Positions 8,580 through 17,465 are shown, numbered from the stretch's first letter. The stretch: DNA of 64,000 nt from Paenibacillus ihumii (GCF_001403875.1 NZ_LN884299.1:3995674-4059673), one strand, 5' to 3'. A program made the numbers and translations. The notes: generated by a model from the letters alone, not told the origin.

Positions 8580-9280
8580 ACACAGTACTCCCTCATCACA
8601 TTTAAAATACTTTGCTCCCGTTCTTCTCGAATCTCCTCTGCTGAAGCGTAGAGCATAATCCGGCCTTCCTTCATGAATATCGCATAGTCAAGATACGGCT
8701 CTAACTCGGATACCTCATGCGAAGATATAACTATGGTCTGCTGGTACACCCCGCCAAAATGAACGAACATTTTCAATATTTCCTCCCGTATAAACGGGTC
8801 AAGTCCAGATAAAGGTTCATCCAAAAGCAGCAGAGGCACTCGGCGTGCAAGTGCGATGGCCGTATTTAACCGCATTTTGTTTCCCTTAGACAGCTGGCCA
8901 ACCTTCTGATTCATATCAAACTTCAGGAAATGGATAATCTCTTCAGCTGCCTCCCTTACAAAGTCCTGATAGACCTTTTCGGCGTAATCTATTGTTTCCC
9001 GGATCGTATAGAAGGCATATAAGGACTGATTATCTGCAACATAAGCAATTTTCTTGCCCGACTGTCGAGTTACTTTAGATCCATTTAATGTTACGCTGCC
9101 TTCTGTGGGACGTAGTAAACCGGCAATTAAGTTAAGAAGCGTTGTCTTGCCGCTGCCATTTAGTCCTAACAACCCGACAATACCTTGATCCGGTAACCGA
9201 AGAGAGACATTCTCAACTGCGGTGACATTCCCAAATCGCTTAGTCACATGATTTAGCTCAACCACAACGGAATGCTGCAA
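8576..9280 (-). CDS. ABC transporter ATP-binding protein (YtrB-like, TTG start)
   Basis: The protein has 234 residues, with Walker A GLNGSGKT at 39-46, signature LSKGNKMRL and Walker B LLLLDEPLSGLD. The start is a TTG placed directly after the TAA of the GntR gene, and a run GGAGGGGGGG inside the regulator's last codons serves as ribosome-binding site. Tight coupling to the regulator and the ATGA overlap with the permease show a three-gene operon. Confidence 0.9.
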   Translation of the reverse strand: MQHSVVVELNHVTKRFGNVTAVENVSLRLPDQGIVGLLGLNGSGKTTLLNLIAGLLRPTEGSVTLNGSKVTRQSGKKIAYVADNQSLYAFYTIRETIDYAEKVYQDFVREAAEEIIHFLKFDMNQKVGQLSKGNKMRLNTAIALARRVPLLLLDEPLSGLDPFIREEILKMFVHFGGVYQQTIVISSHEVSELEPYLDYAIFMKEGRIMLYASAEEIREEREQSILNVMREYCV

Positions 9281-9649
9281 TTATAACCCCCCCTCCTTCT
9301 TTATCACTTCAGCAAGCTGCTGCTGAATTTCTTCATCATTGAACCCCATCTGCTTCATCGAGGTATAAAAAGCTTTGATCTGGACTTCAGCCATCTGAGA
9401 CTTTAATTTCTTTATAAATTCAATATCAGTTGTAACATAGGATCTTTGACCCCGCTGCTTCTCAACCACACCATCCCGTTCCATATCAGTGTATGTACGC
9501 TGAATTGTATTAAGGTTTACTCCTAACTCTACCGCCGTTTCTCTTACAGAAGGCAGCCTGTCACCAGGACGGAGTGTCCCGTTACAGATCCGTTGATAAA
9601 AATCATTCTTAATTTGTAAATATATCGGCTGTTCATTAGAGAATTTCAT
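9281..9649 (-). CDS. YtrA-type GntR transcriptional regulator
   Basis: At 122 residues it carries the GntR winged helix (QPIYLQIKNDFYQRI, PSVRETAVELGVNLNTIQR, QRGQRSYV) and a short C-terminal helix pair, the YtrA form. It is clearly a paralogue of the protein at 5449-5841. It leads a leftward operon and faces the divergent rightward ABC cluster, so it is well placed to control both. The ribosome-binding site (CGAGGG) is weak. Confidence 0.9.
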   Translation of the reverse strand: MKFSNEQPIYLQIKNDFYQRICNGTLRPGDRLPSVRETAVELGVNLNTIQRTYTDMERDGVVEKQRGQRSYVTTDIEFIKKLKSQMAEVQIKAFYTSMKQMGFNDEEIQQQLAEVIKKEGGL

Positions 9650-9685
9650 TATTTGCCCTCGCTCTATTAAACTCCAGTTAAATGT

Positions 9686-9714
9686 ATTTTATTCTAAGTT
9701 GTGGTAGTGGGCAA
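9686..9714 (-). promoter_or_regulatory. Promoter of the GntR-ATPase-permease operon
   Basis: TTGCCC (9709-9714) and TAAAAT (9686-9691) are separated by 17 nt, 37 nt before the GntR start. Confidence 0.55.
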
Positions 9715-9807
9715 ACCTAATAGTCATAATCCCCCCTCTGTGATTTGAAAAGCATTCATTAACGCCCGCCTTGCTTACAAAAACTGAATCACCAATATTT
9801 TTTTCTA

Positions 9808-9844
9808 TTGACCCTTCATTTTTGTATAGTGTACTATGATAGTA
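9808..9844 (+). promoter_or_regulatory. Promoter and operator of the divergent ABC cluster
   Basis: TTGACC (9808-9813) and TACTAT (9832-9837) are separated by 18 nt. The 13-nt perfect palindrome TACTATgATAGTA (9832-9844) covers the -10 and would block polymerase if bound. TAGTGTACTAT here is identical to the sequence at the promoter at 7625-7653. Confidence 0.7.
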
Positions 9845-9945
9845 ATACAAACGGTTTGATTTTACAAATCGCTTAAAAAAGCTCAGCTGAACCTTTTAAA
9901 TCATAATAGAGGAATATTATGGGCTGATAATGGAGGAGAGTATTT

Positions 9946-10122
9946 ATGTCAACACACAGAATTATGAAATGGATATTGTTGTTGTGTGTGATTACCCTGA
10001 TCATGAACGGATTTCTTTATTTGGGTCTAAGAAAGCCAGAATTATTGTATAGCCTCGTAAGCGCAGCCGGTCTGGGACTGATCTCAGGGGCTGCAGTATT
10101 GTTGACTAAGAAGAAGGAGTAG
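9946..10122 (+). CDS. Small two-helix membrane protein, 58 residues
   Basis: A 59-codon frame starts at ATG 9946 with GGAGGAGA 6 nt upstream. The peptide begins MSTHRIMKWILLLCVITL and has two hydrophobic segments, near 9-27 and 34-53, joined by a short basic turn (LRKPELL). It ends in a Lys-rich tail (TKKKE). It is the first gene of the rightward cluster, between the operator-bearing promoter and the ATPase 48 nt downstream. It matches no family I can name; it may be an accessory or sensing subunit of the transporter. Confidence 0.75.
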   Translation: MSTHRIMKWILLLCVITLIMNGFLYLGLRKPELLYSLVSAAGLGLISGAAVLLTKKKE

Positions 10123-10170
10123 AGCCTTTCCCTTATAGGCCATTATTTTAGATAACAGGAAGGAGAAATC

Positions 10171-10908
10171 ATGCAACAGGCACCCATACTGCAAATCCGC
10201 AATGTCAGCAAAACAATCCAGAACCGGAAGGTTATTGATGAGTTGAGTCTGGAGGTATTCCCAGGTGAAGTATTTGGTCTGCTAGGTCCAAACGGGGCTG
10301 GCAAAACATCTGCAATTCGGTTAATTGTCGGCTTATCGACGCTGCAGCAAGGAGACATTGAAATTCACGGTCATAGCATCAAAACGGATTTCATCAAAGC
10401 TATTTCACATGTTGGGGCTATTATAGAGCAACCTGACCTGTATTCGTATCTTACCGGTTATAAAAATTTGCTACATTTTGCGCGTATGCATAATAATATC
10501 TCGCGTGACCGCATCATGGAGATCGCTGAAATCGTTGGATTAAGCAACAGAATCCACGATGTCGTAAACAGTTATTCCCTCGGAATGCGCCAACGGCTGG
10601 GGATGGCTCAAGCTTTGCTTCACTCTCCCTCATTGCTCATTCTCGATGAGCCAACAAATGGTTTAGATCCTGCTGGAATTAGAGATACACGTGATTATAT
10701 AAGAAAGCTGGCTCATGAAGACAATACTGCGATTCTTATTTCATCTCATCTGCTCTCTGAAATTGAACTCCTGTGTGATCGGGTAGGGATTGTACAGAAC
10801 GGGAAGCTTTTACATACGCTGAAAATGTCGGAAATATCCTCCTCTTCCCAGTCAAAGACTCCTCTGGAGGATGCCTTCCTGCAAATCACTAGAGGGAATG
10901 TCATATGA
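10171..10908 (+). CDS. BcrA-like ABC transporter ATP-binding protein
   Basis: The 245-residue ATPase has Walker A GPNGAGKT at 39-46, signature YSLGMRQRLGMAQALL and Walker B LLILDEPTNGLDPAGI. It is closely similar to the ATPase at 6641-7591 but lacks most of that protein's C-terminal extension. AAGGAG lies 7 nt before the ATG. Its stop overlaps the permease start as ATGA. BcrA-like systems usually confer self-resistance to peptide antibiotics, but that role is an inference here. Confidence 0.92.
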   Translation: MQQAPILQIRNVSKTIQNRKVIDELSLEVFPGEVFGLLGPNGAGKTSAIRLIVGLSTLQQGDIEIHGHSIKTDFIKAISHVGAIIEQPDLYSYLTGYKNLLHFARMHNNISRDRIMEIAEIVGLSNRIHDVVNSYSLGMRQRLGMAQALLHSPSLLILDEPTNGLDPAGIRDTRDYIRKLAHEDNTAILISSHLLSEIELLCDRVGIVQNGKLLHTLKMSEISSSSQSKTPLEDAFLQITRGNVI

Positions 10909-11594
10909 GATTGATGAACCTGATCAAAAACGAACATATGAAACTTTATTACCAGCGAAGCGGTCTGATCTCATTGATCATCGCTTATGCATTCACCATA
11001 TTGGCGGCCATTGGGCAGCATCTGGGCAGCTCGTCGCCGGCTTTGCCTTATTGGGACAGTACCTCGCATGTGCTGCAGATCTTCATTCAGATCTTCATGA
11101 TGATCTCGATGATCATCGCCATTCATATCATTAGCCGGGAGTATTCTACGGGTACGATTAGACTTCTGCTGATCAGGCCGCTCCCCCGATCATGGATTTT
11201 GTTATCCAAGTATATTGCGATTCTGTTATATGTCCTCCTTGGAATCCTGGGCAGTATTCCTTTGGCTATGACCATTGCAGGATTTACATCGGGATTTGAG
11301 CAGTGGACTTACGTGGAAGGTCTTTATGCAGCCATGAAGCTGTTTGTCACGAAGCTGTTTGTTTTCCCATTTTATATTGCATTGGCCTTTACTGTAACTG
11401 TACTTACCCGCCATCTGGGCCTCTCTCTTATGATTACGATTCTTTTTTTTGCTTTTACCGTAAGCTTCGTTCCCGTGATCCCCGGGATGAGCCTCCTTAT
11501 CTCTTATTTGTTCTGGACCCTCGTCCATGCAACATTCCTCATTATTGGCTGGAGAGCGTTCGAGCAGCAAGAGATATTAAGAAGAGAAGAGTAG
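10905..11594 (+). CDS. ABC-2 type transporter permease
   Basis: This 229-residue permease has about six helices. It starts MRLMNLIKNEHMKLYYQRSG, the pattern of lantibiotic-immunity and BcrB-type permeases. The cytoplasmic motif SREYSTGTIRLLLIRPLPRS is conserved with its paralogues. It is coupled to the ATPase and followed 16 nt later by the DUF4097-like gene. A second permease of the same type follows at 12494, so the ATPase may serve a heterodimeric channel. Confidence 0.88.
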   Translation: MRLMNLIKNEHMKLYYQRSGLISLIIAYAFTILAAIGQHLGSSSPALPYWDSTSHVLQIFIQIFMMISMIIAIHIISREYSTGTIRLLLIRPLPRSWILLSKYIAILLYVLLGILGSIPLAMTIAGFTSGFEQWTYVEGLYAAMKLFVTKLFVFPFYIALAFTVTVLTRHLGLSLMITILFFAFTVSFVPVIPGMSLLISYLFWTLVHATFLIIGWRAFEQQEILRREE

Positions 11595-11610
11595 CACTGA
11601 AAGGAAATAT

Positions 11611-12474
11611 ATGATGAAAAAATACATAGCATGGATTAGTCTATTGCTCCTGCTCGTATTAATAATTACCACAATAGTGGGAGTCAATAGTCTCTATACG
11701 GCTCAATTTGACAAAACTAAAAGCATGGAAGCTGATCAAATTAACGATATTACCGTCATCAGCGATATAACTGACGTTCATTTATCGTTAAGCTCTGATC
11801 ATCAAGTTCATGCGAAGATTACCGGCACAGCCTCCAGGCTGAGTGATTATGATGTATTCCTGCTTGCTGATAAAGATCACTTACACGTACGGGCCATTGA
11901 GAATAATGCTGCGATGTCCTTGCTTAGCCTGAACAAATCTGTCAGGCTTCAAATTGATCTGCCTGCAGACAAGCTTCGAAACGTAAATATACAAACTAAA
12001 TTTGGCAGCGTATATGCGGACCAACCGCTGAAGGCGAATACATTGCAATTCAAAAGCGATCTTGGCGGCATTTACCTGGATTCCTATATAGGCCAACAGT
12101 TAACGGCTGATTCTACTCTCGGAAATATTCAAATTATGAGGCTGGAAGGAAATGCTTCACTAAATACAAGCGCTGGGCATGTAACTATTAAGGAATGGCA
12201 GCCGCTGACAGGTCATAACCGGATCCTTACAAATAAAGGGGATATCAAGGTTGGATTAACCGCTTCTGCGAAGGCTCTTTTCTTCCACTTATACTCAAAC
12301 GGTGTAGTCCGTACCGATCTTGATGCAGCCTTCACGCCCTCCGCTGCTTCGCTTAGCCAGTTCGGTATGAATCAAATCGCAGGAAGCCTTGGTGAAGCAA
12401 CAGATCATAATGCTCAACTGGAGATTAGCAGTGATACCGGAAAGATAATCTTAAATCAAAATGAAATCCCGTGA
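11611..12474 (+). CDS. Membrane-anchored DUF4097-like protein
   Basis: The 287-residue protein has one N-terminal membrane segment (residues about 5-27) followed by an extracellular region of repeated short beta strands (VNIQTKFGSVYADQPLKA, LTADSTLGNIQ, ASLNTSAGHVTI). These give the beta-helix-like pattern of DUF4097 proteins. In Firmicutes such proteins often accompany ABC or envelope-stress modules. It sits between two permease genes, so it is likely an external accessory domain of this transporter. AAGGAAAT precedes the ATGATG pair; either ATG may be used. Confidence 0.75.
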   Translation: MMKKYIAWISLLLLLVLIITTIVGVNSLYTAQFDKTKSMEADQINDITVISDITDVHLSLSSDHQVHAKITGTASRLSDYDVFLLADKDHLHVRAIENNAAMSLLSLNKSVRLQIDLPADKLRNVNIQTKFGSVYADQPLKANTLQFKSDLGGIYLDSYIGQQLTADSTLGNIQIMRLEGNASLNTSAGHVTIKEWQPLTGHNRILTNKGDIKVGLTASAKALFFHLYSNGVVRTDLDAAFTPSAASLSQFGMNQIAGSLGEATDHNAQLEISSDTGKIILNQNEIP

Positions 12475-12493
12475 ATACTTGCAGGAGGTTCTT

Positions 12494-13168
12494 ATGAAAT
12501 TGATCCGGTTAGTCCGCAATGAAAACATGAAGCTTTACCACATGCGATCCACTTGGATCATGCTTTGCACATCTTTTGTTTCTATTTTAACCGTTTTGCT
12601 GTTAACGACATTTCAGAGTCAGCCTTTTAGCGATTATTGGACTGTAACCTTCAATTTATTTCAGACGGAAAACCAAATCCTATACGTGATTTTAATTCTA
12701 TTTGTGTCGCAGATCATTAACTACGAATTCTCTCACGGTACAGCCAAGCTATTATTTATTCGGCCAATCCCCCGTTTGCAAATCATGCTGGCAAAATGGG
12801 TGTCTGCTGTACAATTTGCATTTCTTATCCTGATCTTCAATTTGGTCTCCTGTATGCTGCTGGCGCTTCCTATGTCAGCACTCGCTCCTCTGGCTGAGGA
12901 CAATTTACAGCAGCTCTATTTCTTATTCGCTATTAAACTGGCGGCCTTTATCTGCTATGCTACCCTGTTCTTTGCACTAGCCATTCTGATTCGAAATGCT
13001 GCACTATTTATTATCATGAGCCTCGTTCTTATGGGATCTCTGCAAAGCCTGCCGAGTATGATTATTTTCCCGCAGACCGGATTTTTATTCTCAGCCGGCT
13101 GCTGGGCCATATTTTGTGGAAGCATTTTGATTGTTGCTTTAACCCGTTTTAAAAAGTCGGATATCTAA
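12494..13168 (+). CDS. ABC-2 type transporter permease
   Basis: GGAGG lies 5 nt before the ATG at 12494; an in-frame ATG at 12461 has no site and overlaps the previous gene. The 224-residue product starts MKLIRLVRNENMKLYHMRST, as in the permease at 10905-11594, and has the same loop motif (NYEFSHGTAKLLFIRPIPR). The two permeases probably form one transporter with the ATPase at 10171. It is the last gene of the cluster. Confidence 0.85.
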   Translation: MKLIRLVRNENMKLYHMRSTWIMLCTSFVSILTVLLLTTFQSQPFSDYWTVTFNLFQTENQILYVILILFVSQIINYEFSHGTAKLLFIRPIPRLQIMLAKWVSAVQFAFLILIFNLVSCMLLALPMSALAPLAEDNLQQLYFLFAIKLAAFICYATLFFALAILIRNAALFIIMSLVLMGSLQSLPSMIIFPQTGFLFSAGCWAIFCGSILIVALTRFKKSDI

Positions 13169-13306
13169 CACTTGGGGCGGAGGGCATCACCTGCAGGGTG
13201 AAAGCTCATATAGATTGGGGGCCAAGCGGACATCGCCCGCATGCTGCAAGGCTTATATTGATTTGGGGCCGAGCGGATATCGCCTGCATGCTGCAAGGCT
13301 TATATT
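13167..13306. repeat. Tandem repeat, 47-nt unit, about three copies
   Basis: Two well-conserved 47-nt units (13213-13259 and 13260-13306, containing GCATGCTGCAAGGCTTATATT) follow one degenerate unit. The array fills the gap between the ABC cluster and the convergent response-regulator gene. Confidence 0.85.
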
Positions 13307-13314
13307 GAACTTAA

Positions 13315-13335
13315 GGCTGCCTAGATTAGGCAGCC
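13315..13335. terminator. Terminator hairpin between convergent genes
   Basis: A perfect 9-bp stem GGCTGCCTA/TAGGCAGCC with a 3-nt loop abuts the stop of the leftward response-regulator gene. A T-rich stretch follows on the plus strand, so it may act in both directions. Confidence 0.7.
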
Positions 13336-14168
13336 TAGCTTCTGTTTTTCACTTGATCGCGATATTGTTTGGGGGTTATGCTCTCAAACTTCTTGAACAT
13401 CCGGATGAAATAGCTCGTCGTTTGCAGGCCGATTTGCTCCGAAATGGCGTCCAGGCTCAGGCTGGAGCTTTCCAGCAGCTCCTTCGCCTTCTTCATGCGA
13501 AGCTGGGTAACGTAATCGATGAAGGTAAGCCCCGCCTCCTCCTTGAACAGCACGCTGAAATAGCTCGGATTCAGATGAACCTGCTGGGCCACTTCCTTGA
13601 TCGTCAGCACGTCGGAAATATGCTCTTCGATGTATTGAACCGCTTTGACCACATACTCGTTGCTCGTGTGCAGACTAAGCGGGTCTTTATCCTGGCTCGT
13701 CTGTCCCTGCGCTCCCCTTACCGCATCAGCTTCGCTAAGCTTAAGCTGGCTGAAATGCCGCTGCAGGCGCGCTCTTCGCTCTTTCGCCTGGCGGGCCATG
13801 CTCAGCGCCTTCTCGGTCGTGTTAATAAGCTCGGACTGCTGCACCGGCTTCAGAAGATAATCGATCGCACCCAGCCGCAGTCCCTGCTGGGCGTATTCGA
13901 ACTCCGCGAACCCGGTGAGCAGTACGGCCGCCACCTCATTCTTCTCCTCACGTAGCGTCTCCAGCAGCTGAATGCCAGACATCAAGGGCATGCGGATATC
14001 GGTGATGAGCAGATCATATTCCCGCTCGCGCAGCATATTCAGCGCCTGCTGTCCATTCTCCGCGACGGCGATTTCAGCTTTGTCTCCTCCCCATTGCTGC
14101 AGCGTATAGGACACGCCCATTCTTGTGTTGTATTCGTCATCAACGACCAAGATCACCGGCAGGCTCAT
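13335..14168 (-). CDS. YesN-type response regulator, AraC output domain
   Basis: The start is the ATG at 14168, with GGAGGTG 8 nt upstream; the open frame extends further but only shadows the kinase gene. The 277-residue protein has a receiver domain with phospho-acceptor Asp57 (LLITDIRMP) and KPVQ near its end. A C-terminal AraC helix-turn-helix pair follows (TIKEVAQQVHLNPSYFS, LDAISEQIGLQTTSYF, ITPKQYR). It overlaps the kinase gene by 29 nt. Such pairs usually activate neighbouring sugar-uptake operons, here the xylosidase/ABC locus. Confidence 0.92.
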   Translation of the reverse strand: MSLPVILVVDDEYNTRMGVSYTLQQWGGDKAEIAVAENGQQALNMLREREYDLLITDIRMPLMSGIQLLETLREEKNEVAAVLLTGFAEFEYAQQGLRLGAIDYLLKPVQQSELINTTEKALSMARQAKERRARLQRHFSQLKLSEADAVRGAQGQTSQDKDPLSLHTSNEYVVKAVQYIEEHISDVLTIKEVAQQVHLNPSYFSVLFKEEAGLTFIDYVTQLRMKKAKELLESSSLSLDAISEQIGLQTTSYFIRMFKKFESITPKQYRDQVKNRS

Positions 14169-15918
14169 CTCTATCCACCTCCTCCTTCTGCGCGGCCGGA
14201 ATTCTAACCTCAACGATGGTGCCTTTATTCGGCAGACTATCGATGCGAATGCCATATTCAGGCCCGTAGTGGAACTGAATCAGCTTGCTGACATTGAACA
14301 TGCCAATGCCTTTGCCGCTCGAGATGAACGCTACATTCATCCCGTTCTGCAGCCGTTCCCGAATCTCAACCAGCTTGTCCGCACTCATGCCGACGCCATT
14401 ATCCGCGATGATGAACGAGACGGCTCCCTCCCGCTCCCGGACCGTCAGCTCAATGCTTCCGCCGCTTTCCAGCGGCTCAATGCCGTGGATGATCGCATTC
14501 TCAATGAGCGGCTGAATCGTCAGCTTCGGAATTCTCAGATTATGCAAGGACGGATCATCGTGAATTTCCACCTGCAGCCGCTCGTGCCAGCGCATTTTCA
14601 TAATATAGACGTAACGCTTGACCTGCTCCAGCTCCTCTGCCACGGTAACGAAGCCATCCTCGCCGCTTGATTGAATGCTGTAGCGGAACAGATCCGCAAG
14701 CCGGATGACCATTTGGGCCAGCTCGTTATCCCCTTTGCGGATATGGGCCCAGTAGAGCGAGTCTAGCGTATTGAACAAAAAATGAGGATGGATTTGCGAG
14801 TGCAGCGCCTTAATTTCGCTTTTGCTTTTGATCAGCTCTTTTTCATAAACCGATTTGATCAAATGATTGATTTCCCGGACCATCTGGTTATATTTCACGT
14901 TCAGCAAATTAACCTCGCGATTGAAATACAGATCCGGGTTCTCCTGCGGATTGCCGCCTCGCCCCTTCTGCATGACCCTCGACAGCCTCTTAATCGGTGA
15001 AGTGATCAACAGTGACAAGTAGTAGGACAGGACCGCGAAGACGATGATGCTGAGAATGCTGGCCCAGATGAGCACATCCTGCAGGAAATGGATATCCTCC
15101 GTCAATGCCGTCTTAAGAACCATAATCTCCAGCTGCCAATCGGTCGTTTTGATCTTCCGCTGCACGGTCACATAATCTTCCCGGTTGATCCCGCTCCCTG
15201 CGGCGGATTCGGACGCAGCTGGCGCGCTCCCGGCTCCCACCAGCGAAATCTCACTGCCGTCCGCATCGAGCAGCCGCATGATGCTGCCCTTGGCCTTAGC
15301 GACGTCCCGGCTGATAAATTCAATCAGGGAGGGCCTGATGCGAATTACCAAATAGCCTCCATTCCGGAACTCCAGCTTCTCCACCTTGATCCGCCGGATC
15401 GCCAGCAAATCCTCCGGGTTATGCGGATCGCGGCCAATCCAGACCACCGCGCCGACCCGATCAGCCTCATTCGCCTCCCGGACGTATCGTTCACCGACCC
15501 GGTCCACAATATTCTGCTCGACAATCGGGTAAAGGCTGTTCTCCTCAGAGAACAGCTCAATTTCGCGAATCGTTTCCGAATATGCCGTTTTATCGATCAG
15601 AATTTTTCGCAGCTGCATTTTCTCATCATAGGTCGTTGCTTCACCCCGGAGCTCATCAGCAAGCTGATCCTGAATCCGCTCATCCATCGCAAGCTGCAGG
15701 GTAAGCACATTGATCTCGCTCAGCAGCGATTCCAGCCGCCCGCTGGCCTGCTCGGCAATCTCGTCGATATAGCGGGAGGCGCTCTCCTTCTGCACCTTCG
15801 ACAGCAAATAATAGAGGCTGCTGACCGTTAGCGACAACACGATAATCATCATAACGATGAACCCGACAAAAATCTGGCCTCTCGTCCTGTCCAAGCCTAG
15901 CTTGCTCAGCAGCCTCAT
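14140..15918 (-). CDS. YesM-type sensor histidine kinase
   Basis: The 592-residue kinase has a membrane segment near 18-40, an extracellular sensor domain of about 240 residues, a second membrane segment near 283-305 and a HAMP-like linker. The His_kinase motif SQIHPHFLFNTL follows, with likely phospho-His379, then an HATPase domain (LIENAIIHGIE, DNGVGM, GKGIGMFNV). This is the LytS/YesM family, which senses extracellular or transported saccharides. It is co-transcribed with the response regulator and lies 54 nt after the dehydrogenase gene. Confidence 0.92.
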   Translation of the reverse strand: MRLLSKLGLDRTRGQIFVGFIVMMIIVLSLTVSSLYYLLSKVQKESASRYIDEIAEQASGRLESLLSEINVLTLQLAMDERIQDQLADELRGEATTYDEKMQLRKILIDKTAYSETIREIELFSEENSLYPIVEQNIVDRVGERYVREANEADRVGAVVWIGRDPHNPEDLLAIRRIKVEKLEFRNGGYLVIRIRPSLIEFISRDVAKAKGSIMRLLDADGSEISLVGAGSAPAASESAAGSGINREDYVTVQRKIKTTDWQLEIMVLKTALTEDIHFLQDVLIWASILSIIVFAVLSYYLSLLITSPIKRLSRVMQKGRGGNPQENPDLYFNREVNLLNVKYNQMVREINHLIKSVYEKELIKSKSEIKALHSQIHPHFLFNTLDSLYWAHIRKGDNELAQMVIRLADLFRYSIQSSGEDGFVTVAEELEQVKRYVYIMKMRWHERLQVEIHDDPSLHNLRIPKLTIQPLIENAIIHGIEPLESGGSIELTVREREGAVSFIIADNGVGMSADKLVEIRERLQNGMNVAFISSGKGIGMFNVSKLIQFHYGPEYGIRIDSLPNKGTIVEVRIPAAQKEEVDRDEPAGDLGR

Positions 15919-15972
15919 CTGATTGCCTCCTGACTGTTCTATGGGGTACAGCGAATCGGACAGCGGGCCCGA

Positions 15973-17022
15973 TTACAGCTCGGGATAGATCATGACCTTG
16001 ATGCTCGTTTCCTTCTCAGTGCGGGCGACCTCAATCGCTTCCTTAATATCCTTAAGCGCATATTTATGCGTAATGACCTGCTCAATGTCGATGCCGGACT
16101 TGCTCAAGGCCTGGATCGCCGACGGATAAGTGTTGGCGTAGCGGAACAATCCGTAGACATCGATCTCGCCATCGATGATCGTATTGATATCGACCGGAAT
16201 CTCCGACGCTGCCGGCATTCCGACCAGCACGACGCGCCCGCCCCGGTTGACGGCGCCGAAGGCGTCCGCAATGGCGCGGCCGTTGCCGGAGGACTCCACG
16301 ACAACGGTAATGCCCTTCCCGCCGGTCAACTCGGCAAGCCGCTCCTTCAAATTCTCCTTCGAAGGATCAATGACGGCGGTAACGCCCATTTTCTGCGCAA
16401 GCTCCTGACGGAATGGCACTACGTCGGTTGCGTAAATCTCCGTCACGCCGTAAATTTTAGCGGCTTGAATCGCCAGAAGCCCAATCGGGCCAAGCCCCGT
16501 GACGAGCACCCGATCCGCCGGGCCGACCTTGCCGCGAATCATGGCATGCATGCCGACGGACAGCGGCTCCAGCAGGGCTCCCTCCTCGAAGCTCATCTCA
16601 TCCGGGAGGCGGAACAGGAAATCGCTGCGTACGGCCACGTATTCCGCCCAGGCTCCATCCACCGGCGGCGTAGCCATAAAGACGACGTCAGGGCATAGAT
16701 TGTAGCGCCCCGATTTGCAATATTCGCAGCGTCCGCAGGCCACCCCCGGCTCTACAGCGACCCGGTCGCCTACCGAGACGTTGGCCACCTTCGCTCCGAC
16801 CTGCACCACTTCTCCAGCCAGCTCATGGCCTAGAATGATCGGCTTCTCCACGACATAACGTCCGATCCGCCCATGCTCATAATAGTGGACATCAGAGCCG
16901 CAGACCCCAATGCAGTACACCTTAACCAGCGCCTCATCCTCTTTGATGCTCGGAACGGGTACCTGCTTGATTTCGATATCCATTGGTTTGTTCAGTACGG
17001 CTGCATCCATCATGTTTGACAT
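15973..17022 (-). CDS. Zinc-dependent polyol (sorbitol/xylitol-type) dehydrogenase
   Basis: The 349-residue medium-chain dehydrogenase carries catalytic zinc ligands Cys41, His66 and Glu67 (GHELAG). The structural-zinc cysteines are 96, 99, 102 and 110, and the NAD-binding turn is GLGPIG. It is closest in layout to sorbitol and xylitol dehydrogenases that interconvert polyols and ketoses. Next to a beta-xylosidase gene it could feed xylitol or a related polyol into the pentose pathway. The exact substrate is not certain. Confidence 0.88.
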   Translation of the reverse strand: MSNMMDAAVLNKPMDIEIKQVPVPSIKEDEALVKVYCIGVCGSDVHYYEHGRIGRYVVEKPIILGHELAGEVVQVGAKVANVSVGDRVAVEPGVACGRCEYCKSGRYNLCPDVVFMATPPVDGAWAEYVAVRSDFLFRLPDEMSFEEGALLEPLSVGMHAMIRGKVGPADRVLVTGLGPIGLLAIQAAKIYGVTEIYATDVVPFRQELAQKMGVTAVIDPSKENLKERLAELTGGKGITVVVESSGNGRAIADAFGAVNRGGRVVLVGMPAASEIPVDINTIIDGEIDVYGLFRYANTYPSAIQALSKSGIDIEQVITHKYALKDIKEAIEVARTEKETSIKVMIYPEL

Positions 17023-17127
17023 TGTCAGCTCTCCCTTGGTTGAATTCTGTCTATCCAGTTCCAGGCTTTAGCCTTAGCTTGAATTCTAAACTAATTCTAG
17101 ATTCCGGCTTCATCTTCGGAATCTCAT

Positions 17128-17457
17128 AAATTGAACTCTTGAAATGGGCGCAGGGCAAGTTCGTAACACACTCCTGGAATCACTGTTGCTCTCAGTTTTT
17201 TTGGGGTTCCTAAGATAAGAGGCAGAAGTCCGGTCACAAAGGCGACCACAGGCCTATGCTTCCGAGTTTGCAGTTACTATGCAACCGATACGCTATGCTT
17301 CTGAAGCAGCTACTATGCAGCTGATGCGCTTTGCTTCCGAGGCAGCTACTATGCAACCGAGGTAGCCATGCTTCCGATGCAGCCTTCCTTCCGAGAGTTT
17401 TCAGCTTCTCTTGGAATCATTTTTTTCCCTTGTCTGCACCATTCTTTAGTTCATCAA
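17128..17457. repeat. TIR-bounded repetitive element, copy 1
   Basis: The left end (17128-17159) and the inverted right end (17429-17457) share an imperfect 30-nt terminal repeat around TGAACT...GAAATGG..GCAGGGCAAG. The body has conserved blocks GTTGCTC and GGTCACAAAGGCGACC and about three degenerate 36- to 39-nt units (TATGCTTCCGAG...). It contains no plausible gene. A second copy with the same ends and blocks is at 19785-20268. Confidence 0.65.
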
Positions 17458-17465
17458 TAAAACAA

